A model generated the notes under the pieces. It made no database searches. It saw only the letters and a program-made list of their open reading frames with translations, and was not told the DNA's origin. From Ignavibacteria bacterium (GTDB lineage: Bacteria > Bacteroidota > Ignavibacteria > Kapaibacteriales > UBA2268): a stretch of DNA of 37,421 bases. Location of the stretch: the NCBI GenBank assembly GCA_012522895.1, contig JAAYJM010000119.1:1-37421 (forward strand), written 5' to 3'. Positions within the stretch are counted from its first letter, which is position 1, and each line of letters begins with the position of its first letter. The position numbers and the translations under genes were made by a program. Below are positions 8,862-19,181 of this stretch, piece by piece.

Positions 8862-11800
8862 ATGAAGTTATTCAGAACAGCACTGCTTTCGTTAGCATTA
8901 GTCCTGTCGTTTATGGGAATGGAGTTAAATGCTGCCAACCCACCTGTAACTCAAGCAGGCTTTATTACGTTCCAGAATGTTAATAGCGATGGAGCTAAAG
9001 TAAATTGGGTTAACGGGAGCGGAGCGGGTCGAATTGTTGTCGTTAGCACTGCTTATGACTTTGATGCAAATCAACCTGAAGATAATACGGTTTACTCCGT
9101 TGTAGATCAGGGTAATTTTGCGTCAGTAACTAATCCTACGCTCGGCGCTGGAAGAGTTATTTATAACGGCACTGGTAGCACAAACTCAGTAGACGTTATT
9201 GGTTTAGGCCCCAATACCACGTATTGGTTCAGGGTTTATGAATTTAATCAGGGTGGAATACCAAGCCCCGCTTATAACACAAGCGAGCGCACTTTAAACC
9301 CACGTCAGATGAAAACTGCACCAGCTGCTCCTACTAATGTAAATGTTACTGATTTAACATCTTACTCAGCATTAATTAAATGGACAGCTCCAGAAGGTGC
9401 CACGAGCTATCGCTTTGATCTGTCAACAGCAACGGGCGTCGATTTTGACGCTAATATTGTTGATCCTTATAACGATCTGGATATAGGCGATATTACAGAA
9501 TGGTTGTTAACTGATTTAAATCAAAACACGACTTATTACATTAGATTACGTTCAGTTGCTAATGGACTTGCTTCAAGCAATGCTCTTGTTAATTTTACAA
9601 CTAATGCAGCTGATGCACCAGTTTTCGATTTGCAATATTACGCTGATGAAGCTTTGACAGATAACCTCGGCGCTAGCCCAAGATTGAAGGCTGGGACATA
9701 TTATTTGGCTTTAACGTCAAATCAACCATTATCAGAGTATCCCAAAATACAAATTGATGCAAATGGAAATGGCACTTGGGAAACTCCACCAGACCTAACT
9801 CCAGCTGAATGGATGACAGCTTATGGTGATAATGTTTATGTTTATAAAAGAGTTGTAACCCAACATGTTAGCTTAAACGGAGCTAACCCTGAAAATTATG
9901 TAGTTGATGCAGAAGGTTTGTCTGGTGTTGCAACCGATATGACTCCTAATGCTGCTATTAATGGTTATCCAACTGGCGCTGCTTATATTGATACCGAACA
10001 ACCTACTGTTATCGGTGTAAGTGCAAAAGATGGAAATGCTGATTATAAAGCTGGCGACAATATTATTCTTAATGTTCAATTTAGTGAAATAGTTGTTGTT
10101 ACTGGCGGTAGTCCAAGACTTCTTTTAGACGTTGGCGGAGCTGAAAGATATGCTACTTATAATGGCACAGGCTCCAACACTAATACATTAGAATTCTTAT
10201 ACACTGTTCAACCTGGCGATGACAATCCTCACTTAGACTATGTTGGAACAAACTCACTTGGCTTGAATGGTGCTCAGATTAAAGACAGAGCTGGTAACAT
10301 TGCTACACTTACACTTCCTGCACCAGGCGCAGCAGGCTCGCTATTTGCTAATAACATCGTAAATGTTGATGGAGTAATTCCTACTATTACTAATGTTACC
10401 TCAGATAAGGCTAATGGAACTTATGGCGCTGGCGCTGAAATTACAATTCAAGTTACATTTAGCGAAGATCTTATTTTAAATATTGCTCCAGGTACTCCTT
10501 ACATTGTTTTAAACACAGTTCCAGAACAAAACGCTATTTTTGAAGGCTATGATGCTGGAACATTTACTGCTACTTTTAAATATACTGTTCAAAATGGCGA
10601 TTACTCAGCTGATTTAGATTATGCAAGCACAGATGCTTTCAAGTTTAATGGAGCAGTAATTGAAGATGCCGCTGGAAATACTTTAGATAAAACTTTGTCC
10701 GCTCCAGGCACAACTGGTTCTTTAGGCGCCAATAAAAACATCGTTATTGACGCAGTAGAACCTGCCGTAGTAAATGTTAGCTCTGATAAAGCAGATGGTA
10801 TTTACGGAATAGGTGAAGTTATATCGATTCAAGTAGAATTTAACAAAATAGTTAATGTAGCTGGTGGAACACCCTCATTAAACCTAAATACTGGAGGAGT
10901 TGCTAATTACATTGGCGGCTCTGGAGGTCTAATATTGACTTTTGAATACACAGTTCTTGCGGGTCATCAATCCAGTGACTTAGACTACGTGAACCCGAAT
11001 TCACTTGAACTAAATGGCGCTACTATAAAAGATGTTGCTGCAACAAATGCGGTTCTAACTTTAGCAAATCCAGGTGCCCCAGGTTCATTAGCAGCAAATA
11101 AGAATATTGCTATTGATGGTGTTGTAAAAACTGTTCAAAATGTTACTTCAAGCGATGCTAATGGCAGCTATGGTAGAAACTCTATTATTACTATAACAGT
11201 TCAATTTAGCGGCGTTGTTAACGTTACTGGAACTCCTCAATTGACCTTGAATACAAATCCTTCAAGAACTATTGACTATGTTTCGGGAACAGGCACAAAC
11301 ACTTTAACATTTACATATAATGTTCAAAGCTCTGATTACTCTGCTGACCTTGACTATGTAAATACAAGTTCATTGAAATTGAACGGCGGAGCGATAAAAG
11401 ACAATGCTGGGAATGATGCAAACTTAACATTGCCAGTTCCTAATGCAGCAGGCTCGCTTGGTAACAATAAAAATATTGTTATTGATGCAGTTGCTCCTGT
11501 AGTTGCTAATGTCAGCACTATTACAAAAGTATACACAATTGGTGAAGTGATAAGCGTTAATGTTCAATTTTCAAAGAGCGTCGTTGTTGCTGGTGGCACT
11601 CCAACTTTAGCCCTTAATATAGGTGGTGTTTCTAAGTTGGCAGAATACAGCGTAGGCACTGGCACCCAAGACTTGGTATTCCAATACACAGTCGAGTCTG
11701 GCGACAACCAAAATCCACTTGAATACGTTGATGTAAATTCACTTGCTTTAAACGGTGCTACAATTTACGACCAAGTTGATAATAACCCTAATGCAGCAAA

Positions 11801-14800
11801 TCTCGTTTTGCCTGCTACTGGTTCTGCAAATTCACTTTCTGCAAGCAATGCTTCCATTAATACAAATGCACCTGTAATTCAAAACGTAAGCTCAGCACCA
11901 ACGCCTGCTATCTACAAAGCTGGTGATATTATTCCAATTACTGTTCAGTTTTCTGAAGTTGTAGACGTTAATCTTACCCTTGGAACAGCAAGATTAAGAT
12001 TAGGAATTGTTAATCCAAATGGAAACTATATCACAAGATATGCTATTTATACAGGAGGCAGCGGAACTAATACTTTAACTTTCAACTATACCGTGCAAAA
12101 TGGAGACAATAGTCCAGCTATTGGTTTAGAATATTACCATCCAACCAATACTGCTAATTCAGCTTTTGATCTTAACGGCGCAACTATTAAAAGCACACTT
12201 GGTTTGAATGCTATAACTACATTGCCTGCTCCAGAGCAAGCTGGCTCGCTAAGCTTTAATACAGACATAACAGTCGACACAAGAGCTCCAAGAGTTGTAA
12301 ATGTTAGCTCTGACGATTCAGGCCCAAGAGCTGCCGGTAGCGCTATTACCATAAAGATTGAATTCTCCGAAAATGTCTATATTGATCCAAATTCAGCAAA
12401 GCTTTTGCTTGAAACAGGCGATATAGATAGATATGCTACATATAATGGCGTCGGTGAAGGAACAAAAACATTAGAATTTACTTATAATGTTACTGTCACT
12501 GATTTTACAATGCACTTAGATTATTTCGATGAATGGTCCTTAGAAAATGTTGGTGGCTTTATCCAAGACCGCGCAGGAAATCATGCAAATCTTGAATTGC
12601 CGACACCAGGACAACCTGGCTCACTTTCTGCCAACACTATTATATCATTAGTTGGGGATCATCCTTATGTAACAGCAGTTTCTGCTACAAATGCTGATGG
12701 CAATTATTCTACAGATGATGTCTTAAATATTACAGTTGCCTTTAACAACGATGTTGATGTAACTGGAACACCAAGACTTAAATTAGAGACAAATAATGGC
12801 GATAGATATGCAGAATATGCTGGTGGAACTGGAACAGACGTTCTGACTTTCAACTATACAATTGTTAATGGCGACCATAGCGATAATTTAGATTATACAA
12901 ACTCAACAGCTCTTGAGCTTAACGGTGGAACTGTTAAGAGAGCCGGGCAAGCTGCCGACGCTCTTCTTACACTTCCAGCTCCTGGCGCCACACATTCATT
13001 AGGTGCAAACAAGGCAATTAAAATTGCGACCTCTGCGCCTACTGTTGTAGTTACATTTGATAGATTTGAAGCTGGAAAAGCCTATTTTGACATTGAGTTC
13101 TCTCAAGATGTTGAAGGCTTTGATGACGTAGCGACCGATGTGACAGTCGATGGAACAGCATTTGACCTTGCAGTTCCAACTGTTGCTATAATTAAAGTTG
13201 ACGATGCAAATTATACTGTTACCGTTGAAGGAATGGATCAAAACGGAAATGTAACGGTCCAAATACCTGCAGACGTAGCAAACATACCAGGCTTTTTAAC
13301 TTTAACTAACTTAGCCTCAAATGTAGCTGAGTATAACTTTGTAGGAACTGCTCCTACTGTTGCAATTACACACGATTATGCGCCTGCAAATGAAACAAAT
13401 AACCCAACTGTAAGATTTACTGTTACTTTTGACATGCCTGTAAATGGGTTTGATGACCCAACAGTTATAACAGAAAACGGAACTGCAAATGTTGGTAATG
13501 TTACTATTACACCGGCTGGTCTTGGAATGACACAATACTATGTTGATGTAGAAGTTGAAACCAATGGAACAGTTGGAATTCAAATTCCAGCAGGAGTTGC
13601 TCAAAGCGTTGGTGGTAGTATTGATAATATTGCCTCCGCTCCAAGCGATTTAATAACATTTACTGCACCCGCTCCAACCATTACTATTGTGTTGGCAGAT
13701 GGTCAAGCAGCTTCGACTATAGCGCTACCGATTAAATTTAAGGTAACGTTTAGCGAAAATGTTACTGCATTAAATGTAGCTGGTATTGACTTTTCAGGAA
13801 CAGCGATACCTAATGCTGGAACTGCAATTGTTACCAAAAATTCTGATACAGAATACGAAGTAGCTATTAACGATGTTGCTCAAAATGGAATTGTCCAAAT
13901 TAAAGTCTTGGCTGGTCAGGTTCAAAATGATTATGGAACTGGTAACGAAGTATCAGATGAATCTCCAGAAGTAGCTTATTGGGGAATTGCTCCTACTGCA
14001 GAAATTACTTATGCTGGAGTCGATCCAACATCAGTTAGCCCAATTAACTTCACTGTAACTTTTGACCAAGATGTAACTGGATTTGTTGCAGACGACATTA
14101 CTATTGGCGGAACTGCAAACCCAACTACTAAAGCAGTAACTGGCGGTCCAAAGGTATACAATGTAGCAGTCTCTGGAATGAGTGCAGCTGGAACAGTTAA
14201 TATTACATTCCTTGCTGGTGCAGCTCAAAATGCTGGCGGACAAGCTAGCCTTGCTCCAGTTTTAACAAAGAATGAAGTTGAATTTGAAGTTGCTGCTCCT
14301 AATGTTGTAATTACTAGAGCCGCCACACAAAACAGCCCAACAGGCACACAGCCCATTGTTTTTGATGTCGAGTTCGATCAAGACGTAACAGGCTTTGGAG
14401 ACGCTGGTGATGTTGTTGTTGTTTCTGACAATGCAGATCAAGGAGCTTTAACTGTTGTTATAGCTGCAGTGGATGCTAAAAATTACACTGTTACTGTTAG
14501 CGGGATTACAAGAAACGGCACTATAACAGCTAACGTTCCAGCGAACGTAGCACAGAATAATTTTGCCGTTGGAAATACTGCCTCTGGCTTCGCAGACGTA
14601 GATTTTCAAGCTCCAGCTCCAACTATTACAATCACTTTGGCAGATGGTCAAGCAGCTAACACTGCAACATTGCCAATTAAATTTAAAGTAACATTTAATC
14701 AAGATGTTGCTAATTTTGATCCTAACGGAACTGGTATCGAAATTGGAGGAACTGCCTCAGCAGGCGCAAGTGCATCTGTTAGCCAAATTACAGATAGTGA

Positions 14801-16577
14801 ATACGAAGTAGTTGTTACTGATATTACTGTAAATGGAACTATCAATATTAAAGTAGAGCAGAACGCAGTTCAAAACATCTATGGAACGAATAACGCTGAA
14901 TCAGCTGTTTCAAATAATGTAAACTATTGGGGAATTGCTCCAACTGCAACTATTGAAAGAAAAACAGGCTCTCCAACAACCGCATTGCCAATTGAGTTTA
15001 CAGTTACATTTAGCCAACAAGTTACTGGATTTATTGCTGATGATATAACATTTGGAACATCAACTGCAAATCCATCTAACATTACTGTTACACCAGCTGG
15101 ACCAGCTGCAGTTTATACAGTTTCTATTGCTAATGTTGCAAATAATGGAACAGTTATCATTGCTTTTGGTGCAGATGCTGCTGAAAACGGTGGTGGAGTT
15201 GGAAACTTAGCTCCTAGCTATCAACCAAATGAAGCTGGCGTTGAAGTTACATTTAATATGCCAGCACCAACTTGTATCTTAGCTTTGGCAGGTGGTCAAA
15301 ACAGCCCAACAAATGTTTTACCGATTGCCTATACTGCAACATTCAGCCAGACAGTAACCGGCTTTAATATCAACGGAATCGAAGCTACTTTAGACGGTGT
15401 TCCGCTTGACGGTGGTGTAACTATTACACCTGTCGGCGTTGATGGCAAAGTGTATACAATTGAAGTTGATGGACTAACTACATCGGGCGAATTAGAACTT
15501 ACAGTTCTCGCAGATGCAGGCGAAAATCAATATGGTGAAGGAAATACTGCTTCTAATACAGTTGCTTGTGTTTATGACATCACAAACCCAACAGCAACCA
15601 TAACTTTAGAATCAACAGATCCTACAAACGTATCTCCAGTTAATTATAGAATAGTATTCAGCAAGCCAGTATTTGGCTTCGATGCTGATGATCTTACTGT
15701 AACAGGTCCTTTCGCTCCAGCAGCTAATGTAGTAATAACTCCATTTGGCTTAGGTGGAACAACTTGGGACATTGCTATAACTGGAATGAATGATGATGGA
15801 CTAATTTCGGTATCTATCGACGAAAATAAAGTTACAGATCTAGTGGGCAATGGAAATACCGCCGCTGGCCCTGTTACTTGCCAATATAACTTACCACCAA
15901 TGCCACCTCCGGGTCCGGAATTGAACGCATTGTCAGTAAGATATTACACAAGAACTACAATAGCTTTAGGCATAAATCAGCCTGCTTTACCATCTATCTT
16001 AATTGGTAAGCAAACTAGTGTAGGTCCTTTGGCTCCCGCTTTGACTGGTGATATAGCTAACTATGAAGGACGCTTATCATTCAATACTGGTGATATTTTG
16101 GCTGATGGTAGCTGTGTTCTTTATATAGGAACTGCTGATCAAGTCCTTATTACTGGATTGCAAAGAAATCAAGACTATACATTTGCCTTGTATACATACA
16201 ACCCAGAAACAGGATTATATTGCGATGACGCAAATGCAGCATTGCTAACACAAACGACACAAAACAGAGAATCCATCTTAGAACAAGATATACCTGGTGC
16301 TATAGCTGGAACAAATCTTGCATTAACACCAATCACTCCAAATCCAGTTGTAAATAATGTAAATATTACATTGGATTTATTTACAGATGCCAACATTACT
16401 ATTGAAGTAGTTGATGGTAACGGACAAGTTGTTGCAGTCCCAGTAAGCGCGAGCTTCTATGCAGAAGGAACTCATAATTTGAGCTTCGCAATGCAAAACC
16501 TCGCCTCTGGCTCATACTTCTTAAGAGTATCGACTGGAAACGAAGCCGTTGTTCAAAGATTTATCTATATGCCATAA
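8862..16577 (+). CDS. Giant Ig-like/fn3 domain T9SS-secreted adhesin (2571 aa)
   Basis: SD AAAGGAG upstream and signal peptide MKLFRTALLSLALVLSFMGMELNA. fn3-like N-terminus, then 8 units of the 'VxNVSSDKADGTYGAGExIxIxVxFSE' type and about 9 units of the 'APTxxITxADGQxxxTxxLPIxFxVTFxQDVTGF' type. T9SS type-A C-terminus ITPNPVVNNVNITLDLF...ASGSYFLRVSTGNEAVVQRFIYMP. Confidence 0.85.
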   Translation: MKLFRTALLSLALVLSFMGMELNAANPPVTQAGFITFQNVNSDGAKVNWVNGSGAGRIVVVSTAYDFDANQPEDNTVYSVVDQGNFASVTNPTLGAGRVIYNGTGSTNSVDVIGLGPNTTYWFRVYEFNQGGIPSPAYNTSERTLNPRQMKTAPAAPTNVNVTDLTSYSALIKWTAPEGATSYRFDLSTATGVDFDANIVDPYNDLDIGDITEWLLTDLNQNTTYYIRLRSVANGLASSNALVNFTTNAADAPVFDLQYYADEALTDNLGASPRLKAGTYYLALTSNQPLSEYPKIQIDANGNGTWETPPDLTPAEWMTAYGDNVYVYKRVVTQHVSLNGANPENYVVDAEGLSGVATDMTPNAAINGYPTGAAYIDTEQPTVIGVSAKDGNADYKAGDNIILNVQFSEIVVVTGGSPRLLLDVGGAERYATYNGTGSNTNTLEFLYTVQPGDDNPHLDYVGTNSLGLNGAQIKDRAGNIATLTLPAPGAAGSLFANNIVNVDGVIPTITNVTSDKANGTYGAGAEITIQVTFSEDLILNIAPGTPYIVLNTVPEQNAIFEGYDAGTFTATFKYTVQNGDYSADLDYASTDAFKFNGAVIEDAAGNTLDKTLSAPGTTGSLGANKNIVIDAVEPAVVNVSSDKADGIYGIGEVISIQVEFNKIVNVAGGTPSLNLNTGGVANYIGGSGGLILTFEYTVLAGHQSSDLDYVNPNSLELNGATIKDVAATNAVLTLANPGAPGSLAANKNIAIDGVVKTVQNVTSSDANGSYGRNSIITITVQFSGVVNVTGTPQLTLNTNPSRTIDYVSGTGTNTLTFTYNVQSSDYSADLDYVNTSSLKLNGGAIKDNAGNDANLTLPVPNAAGSLGNNKNIVIDAVAPVVANVSTITKVYTIGEVISVNVQFSKSVVVAGGTPTLALNIGGVSKLAEYSVGTGTQDLVFQYTVESGDNQNPLEYVDVNSLALNGATIYDQVDNNPNAANLVLPATGSANSLSASNASINTNAPVIQNVSSAPTPAIYKAGDIIPITVQFSEVVDVNLTLGTARLRLGIVNPNGNYITRYAIYTGGSGTNTLTFNYTVQNGDNSPAIGLEYYHPTNTANSAFDLNGATIKSTLGLNAITTLPAPEQAGSLSFNTDITVDTRAPRVVNVSSDDSGPRAAGSAITIKIEFSENVYIDPNSAKLLLETGDIDRYATYNGVGEGTKTLEFTYNVTVTDFTMHLDYFDEWSLENVGGFIQDRAGNHANLELPTPGQPGSLSANTIISLVGDHPYVTAVSATNADGNYSTDDVLNITVAFNNDVDVTGTPRLKLETNNGDRYAEYAGGTGTDVLTFNYTIVNGDHSDNLDYTNSTALELNGGTVKRAGQAADALLTLPAPGATHSLGANKAIKIATSAPTVVVTFDRFEAGKAYFDIEFSQDVEGFDDVATDVTVDGTAFDLAVPTVAIIKVDDANYTVTVEGMDQNGNVTVQIPADVANIPGFLTLTNLASNVAEYNFVGTAPTVAITHDYAPANETNNPTVRFTVTFDMPVNGFDDPTVITENGTANVGNVTITPAGLGMTQYYVDVEVETNGTVGIQIPAGVAQSVGGSIDNIASAPSDLITFTAPAPTITIVLADGQAASTIALPIKFKVTFSENVTALNVAGIDFSGTAIPNAGTAIVTKNSDTEYEVAINDVAQNGIVQIKVLAGQVQNDYGTGNEVSDESPEVAYWGIAPTAEITYAGVDPTSVSPINFTVTFDQDVTGFVADDITIGGTANPTTKAVTGGPKVYNVAVSGMSAAGTVNITFLAGAAQNAGGQASLAPVLTKNEVEFEVAAPNVVITRAATQNSPTGTQPIVFDVEFDQDVTGFGDAGDVVVVSDNADQGALTVVIAAVDAKNYTVTVSGITRNGTITANVPANVAQNNFAVGNTASGFADVDFQAPAPTITITLADGQAANTATLPIKFKVTFNQDVANFDPNGTGIEIGGTASAGASASVSQITDSEYEVVVTDITVNGTINIKVEQNAVQNIYGTNNAESAVSNNVNYWGIAPTATIERKTGSPTTALPIEFTVTFSQQVTGFIADDITFGTSTANPSNITVTPAGPAAVYTVSIANVANNGTVIIAFGADAAENGGGVGNLAPSYQPNEAGVEVTFNMPAPTCILALAGGQNSPTNVLPIAYTATFSQTVTGFNINGIEATLDGVPLDGGVTITPVGVDGKVYTIEVDGLTTSGELELTVLADAGENQYGEGNTASNTVACVYDITNPTATITLESTDPTNVSPVNYRIVFSKPVFGFDADDLTVTGPFAPAANVVITPFGLGGTTWDIAITGMNDDGLISVSIDENKVTDLVGNGNTAAGPVTCQYNLPPMPPPGPELNALSVRYYTRTTIALGINQPALPSILIGKQTSVGPLAPALTGDIANYEGRLSFNTGDILADGSCVLYIGTADQVLITGLQRNQDYTFALYTYNPETGLYCDDANAALLTQTTQNRESILEQDIPGAIAGTNLALTPITPNPVVNNVNITLDLFTDANITIEVVDGNGQVVAVPVSASFYAEGTHNLSFAMQNLASGSYFLRVSTGNEAVVQRFIYMP
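13671..15585 (+). repeat. Higher-order intragenic repeat: three-Ig-domain block duplicated (about 13671-14615 and 14616-15585)
   Basis: Both blocks run 'APTITI(V/T)LADGQAA...LPIKFKVTF' then 'YWGIAPTA(E/T)I' then a 'QNSPT...LPI/QPI' domain. Starts are 945 bp apart, and 'TTGGCAGATGGTCAAGCAGCT' is conserved at DNA level. Confidence 0.75.
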
Positions 16578-16600
16578 GCATTTAGTTAAGTCAAAATATA

Positions 16601-16638
16601 AAAGGGTGGGTGCTAAAAGCGCCTGCCCTTTTTTTTAT
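16601..16638 (+). terminator. Rho-independent terminator after the giant adhesin
   Basis: AAAGGGTGGGTGC (16601-16613) pairs with GCGCCTGCCCTTT (16619-16631) with three G-U wobbles, followed by a T-run. Confidence 0.85.
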
Positions 16639-16682
16639 TTAAAAATAAAGCAAAAGCGTATTTATTAAAATATTGGATATTT

Positions 16683-17726
16683 ATGGAAAAAGAATTAGAA
16701 AAGAAAATTGGGCAAATGCTCTTAATTGGCTTTAGAGGCCTGGAGCTTAATGATAAATCAGCAATTAGCGAAGATATTATAAATGAAAGAATTGGCGGAC
16801 TAATTCTTTTTGATATTGATGTGGAGTTAGGTGGTTCTAAAAGAAATATAGAATCTCCTTCACAGTTACGAAAACTAATTGGGCAGATAAAAAGCTACTC
16901 AAAAACTCCTCTTTTCATTTCGATTGACCAAGAGGGAGGACTTGTTAATCGATTAAAAGGAGAATATGGCTTTCCGCAAACTGTTTCTCAAAAGACGCTT
17001 GGGGATCTAAACAGAGAAGACGAAACTCGCTATTGGGCTTCTATTACAGCAAACTGCTTGTCCGAAATGGGCTTTAATTTGAATTTTGCACCAGCTGTCG
17101 ATTTGGAAATCAATCCCGAAAACCCAGTGATAGGGAAAAAAGAGCGTAGTTTTTCAAGCAATCCAGAAATAGTTACTAAGCACGCAGAAATCATTATAGA
17201 AGGGCACAAAAAAAAGAATATTATTTGCTGCATTAAGCATTTCCCGGGTCATGGCAGCTCATTGGAGGATTCGCATTTTGGAATGGTTGATGTTTCAAAA
17301 TTATGGAATGAAATTGAACTTATTCCTTATAAAAAACTTATAAGCCTAAAGCAAGTTGATATGATTATGACTGCCCATATATTTAATAAGAATTTAGATG
17401 AAAAATATCCCGCAACTTTATCAAAGAATATTTTAACTGGAATGTTAAGGGAGAGCTTAGCTTTCAATAAAGTTATTATGACTGACGATTTAGCTATGAA
17501 GGCAATATCTCAAAACTTTGGATTAGAAAAAAGTATCGAGCTTGCAATCAATGCTGGGGCTGATATTCTCTTGTTTGCAAACAATTCGGGTTTTGATCAA
17601 GATATTGCAAAAAAAGCAATTTCAACTATAAAAAAACTTCTGAAAGCCGGGAAAATAAGCGAGGAGAGAATAGAGGAATCTTTTAATAGGATAATGGAGC
17701 TGAAAAAAAAGATGCTAATTTTTTAA
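16683..17726 (+). CDS. Glycoside hydrolase family 3, beta-N-acetylhexosaminidase-like (NagZ-type)
   Basis: IGQMLLIGFRG, FISIDQEGGLVNRL, CCIKHFPGHGSSLEDSHFG, VIMTDDLAMKAI motifs. Confidence 0.9.
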   Translation: MEKELEKKIGQMLLIGFRGLELNDKSAISEDIINERIGGLILFDIDVELGGSKRNIESPSQLRKLIGQIKSYSKTPLFISIDQEGGLVNRLKGEYGFPQTVSQKTLGDLNREDETRYWASITANCLSEMGFNLNFAPAVDLEINPENPVIGKKERSFSSNPEIVTKHAEIIIEGHKKKNIICCIKHFPGHGSSLEDSHFGMVDVSKLWNEIELIPYKKLISLKQVDMIMTAHIFNKNLDEKYPATLSKNILTGMLRESLAFNKVIMTDDLAMKAISQNFGLEKSIELAINAGADILLFANNSGFDQDIAKKAISTIKKLLKAGKISEERIEESFNRIMELKKKMLIF

Positions 17727-17733
17727 ATATAAA

Positions 17734-17773
17734 AAAAATCAACACAGGAGCCGAAGCTTCTATGTTGATTTTT
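17734..17773. terminator. Bidirectional terminator-like hairpin between convergent genes
   Basis: AAAAATCAACA (17734-17744) / TGTTGATTTTT (17763-17773), flanked by A and T tracts, between a + gene ending 17726 and a - gene ending 17812. Confidence 0.75.
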
Positions 17774-17811
17774 AGAGATTTAAGACGCTTATTATTTTTT
17801 AGATAATAATT

Positions 17812-19131
17812 TTAAGTTCCAGCATTATAATCGTTAATGTATTCAATTTGCTTTGGACTTAAAGCGTCAATTTTGATTCCCATAGATTCGAGCTTTGTAT
17901 TTGCAATAAACTCATCTTGTTCTACAGGCAAATCTATAACTTCAAGCGGGAGTTTCTTGCCCGCTTTGTGGCTTTCTACTAATCGGAGATGGGACATGAA
18001 TTGATTAGCAAAGGACATATCCATAACCTCCGAGGGATGCCCTTCTGCAGCTGCAAGGTTTACCAAGCGACCCTGTGCAAGTAAAAAGATTTTTTTCCCA
18101 TTTTTTAAATGATACTCCTCGCAATTTGGACGAATCGTTCTTTTGCTTATAGAGATCGCTTCCAATTCTGGAATAGTAATTTCGGCATCGTAGTGACCGG
18201 TGTTACAGACGATTGCTCCTTCTTTCATCGCTTCAAAATGCTCTTTACGAATGACATCGCAAACTCCGGTTGCAGTAACAAATATATCTCCAACTTTTGC
18301 AGCTTCGTCCATAGTCATCACTTCGTGCCCCTCAAGAATAGCTTTAATTGCAGCAGTTGCTTTAACCTCGGTGCAAATTGTGTTTGCGCCCATACCTTTG
18401 GCGCGCTTAGCAACGCCGGAGCCACAATGCCCATGCCCCGCGACAACAACGTTTTTCCCGGCAAGCAAAACAGATGTAGCTCTCAAAATGCCGTCAAGAG
18501 TAGATTGTCCAGTTCCGTAGACGTTATCAAAATCCCATTTTGTTTCTGTGTCATTCACGGCATAAACGGGGTAATAAAGCTTTTTGCTTGCTGCCCTTGC
18601 GCGTAGGCGTTGAATTCCTGTTGTGGTTTCTTCTGTTCCGCCAAGGATAAAATTTTTAGCTAAATCGGGGTAGCTTTCGTGAACTGTGTTTATTAAATCG
18701 CAGCCATCGTCTAAAGTAAGATGCGGCGGCTCGTCTATGGTTCTTTCAATGCACCAATAAAAATCTTCTTTATTATCATACCAAGCAAAAATGGAAATAC
18801 CTTCATCTGCGAGTGCTGCTGCGACTGCATCATTCGTTGAAAGTGGATTGCAGCCAGACCAAGAAACTTCTGCTCCAGCGTCTTTAAAAGTGCGGATTAG
18901 AACAGCTGTTTCCTTGGTTACGTGAAGGCAGCCGGCAATTTTATAGCCTTTAAAAGGCTTGGTCTTGCTGTATTCTTCTCTTAACTTTGCAAGCACTGGC
19001 ATTCTTGATTCTGCCCAATCAATTAGCTTTCTTCCTTCTTCTGCTAATTTAAGTGACCTAACGCAATATTTCCCTGACAGCTCGTCAAAATTGCCTTGTG
19101 CTTTTTTTGGTGGATATTTTTTTTCTGTCAT
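17812..19131 (-). CDS. ahcY: Adenosylhomocysteinase
   Basis: KIAGCLHVTKETAVLIRTFKDAGAEVSWSGCNPLSTNDAVAAAL, VYGTGQSTLDGILRATSVLLAGKNVVVAGHGHCGSGVA, CNTGHYDAEI. Confidence 0.96.
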   Translation of the reverse strand: MTEKKYPPKKAQGNFDELSGKYCVRSLKLAEEGRKLIDWAESRMPVLAKLREEYSKTKPFKGYKIAGCLHVTKETAVLIRTFKDAGAEVSWSGCNPLSTNDAVAAALADEGISIFAWYDNKEDFYWCIERTIDEPPHLTLDDGCDLINTVHESYPDLAKNFILGGTEETTTGIQRLRARAASKKLYYPVYAVNDTETKWDFDNVYGTGQSTLDGILRATSVLLAGKNVVVAGHGHCGSGVAKRAKGMGANTICTEVKATAAIKAILEGHEVMTMDEAAKVGDIFVTATGVCDVIRKEHFEAMKEGAIVCNTGHYDAEITIPELEAISISKRTIRPNCEEYHLKNGKKIFLLAQGRLVNLAAAEGHPSEVMDMSFANQFMSHLRLVESHKAGKKLPLEVIDLPVEQDEFIANTKLESMGIKIDALSPKQIEYINDYNAGT

Positions 19132-19181
19132 TTTATTCCTTATTCTATTTAAAAAAATTATTTCATTTGATAGTTATCAGC

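Noticed and set aside
12999-14702. Minus-strand Cys/Ser/Asn-rich ORFs (12999-13262, 13317-13604, 14031-14243, 14448-14702)
   Set aside because: Low-complexity antisense shadows of the Thr/Val/Ala-rich Ig-like repeats.
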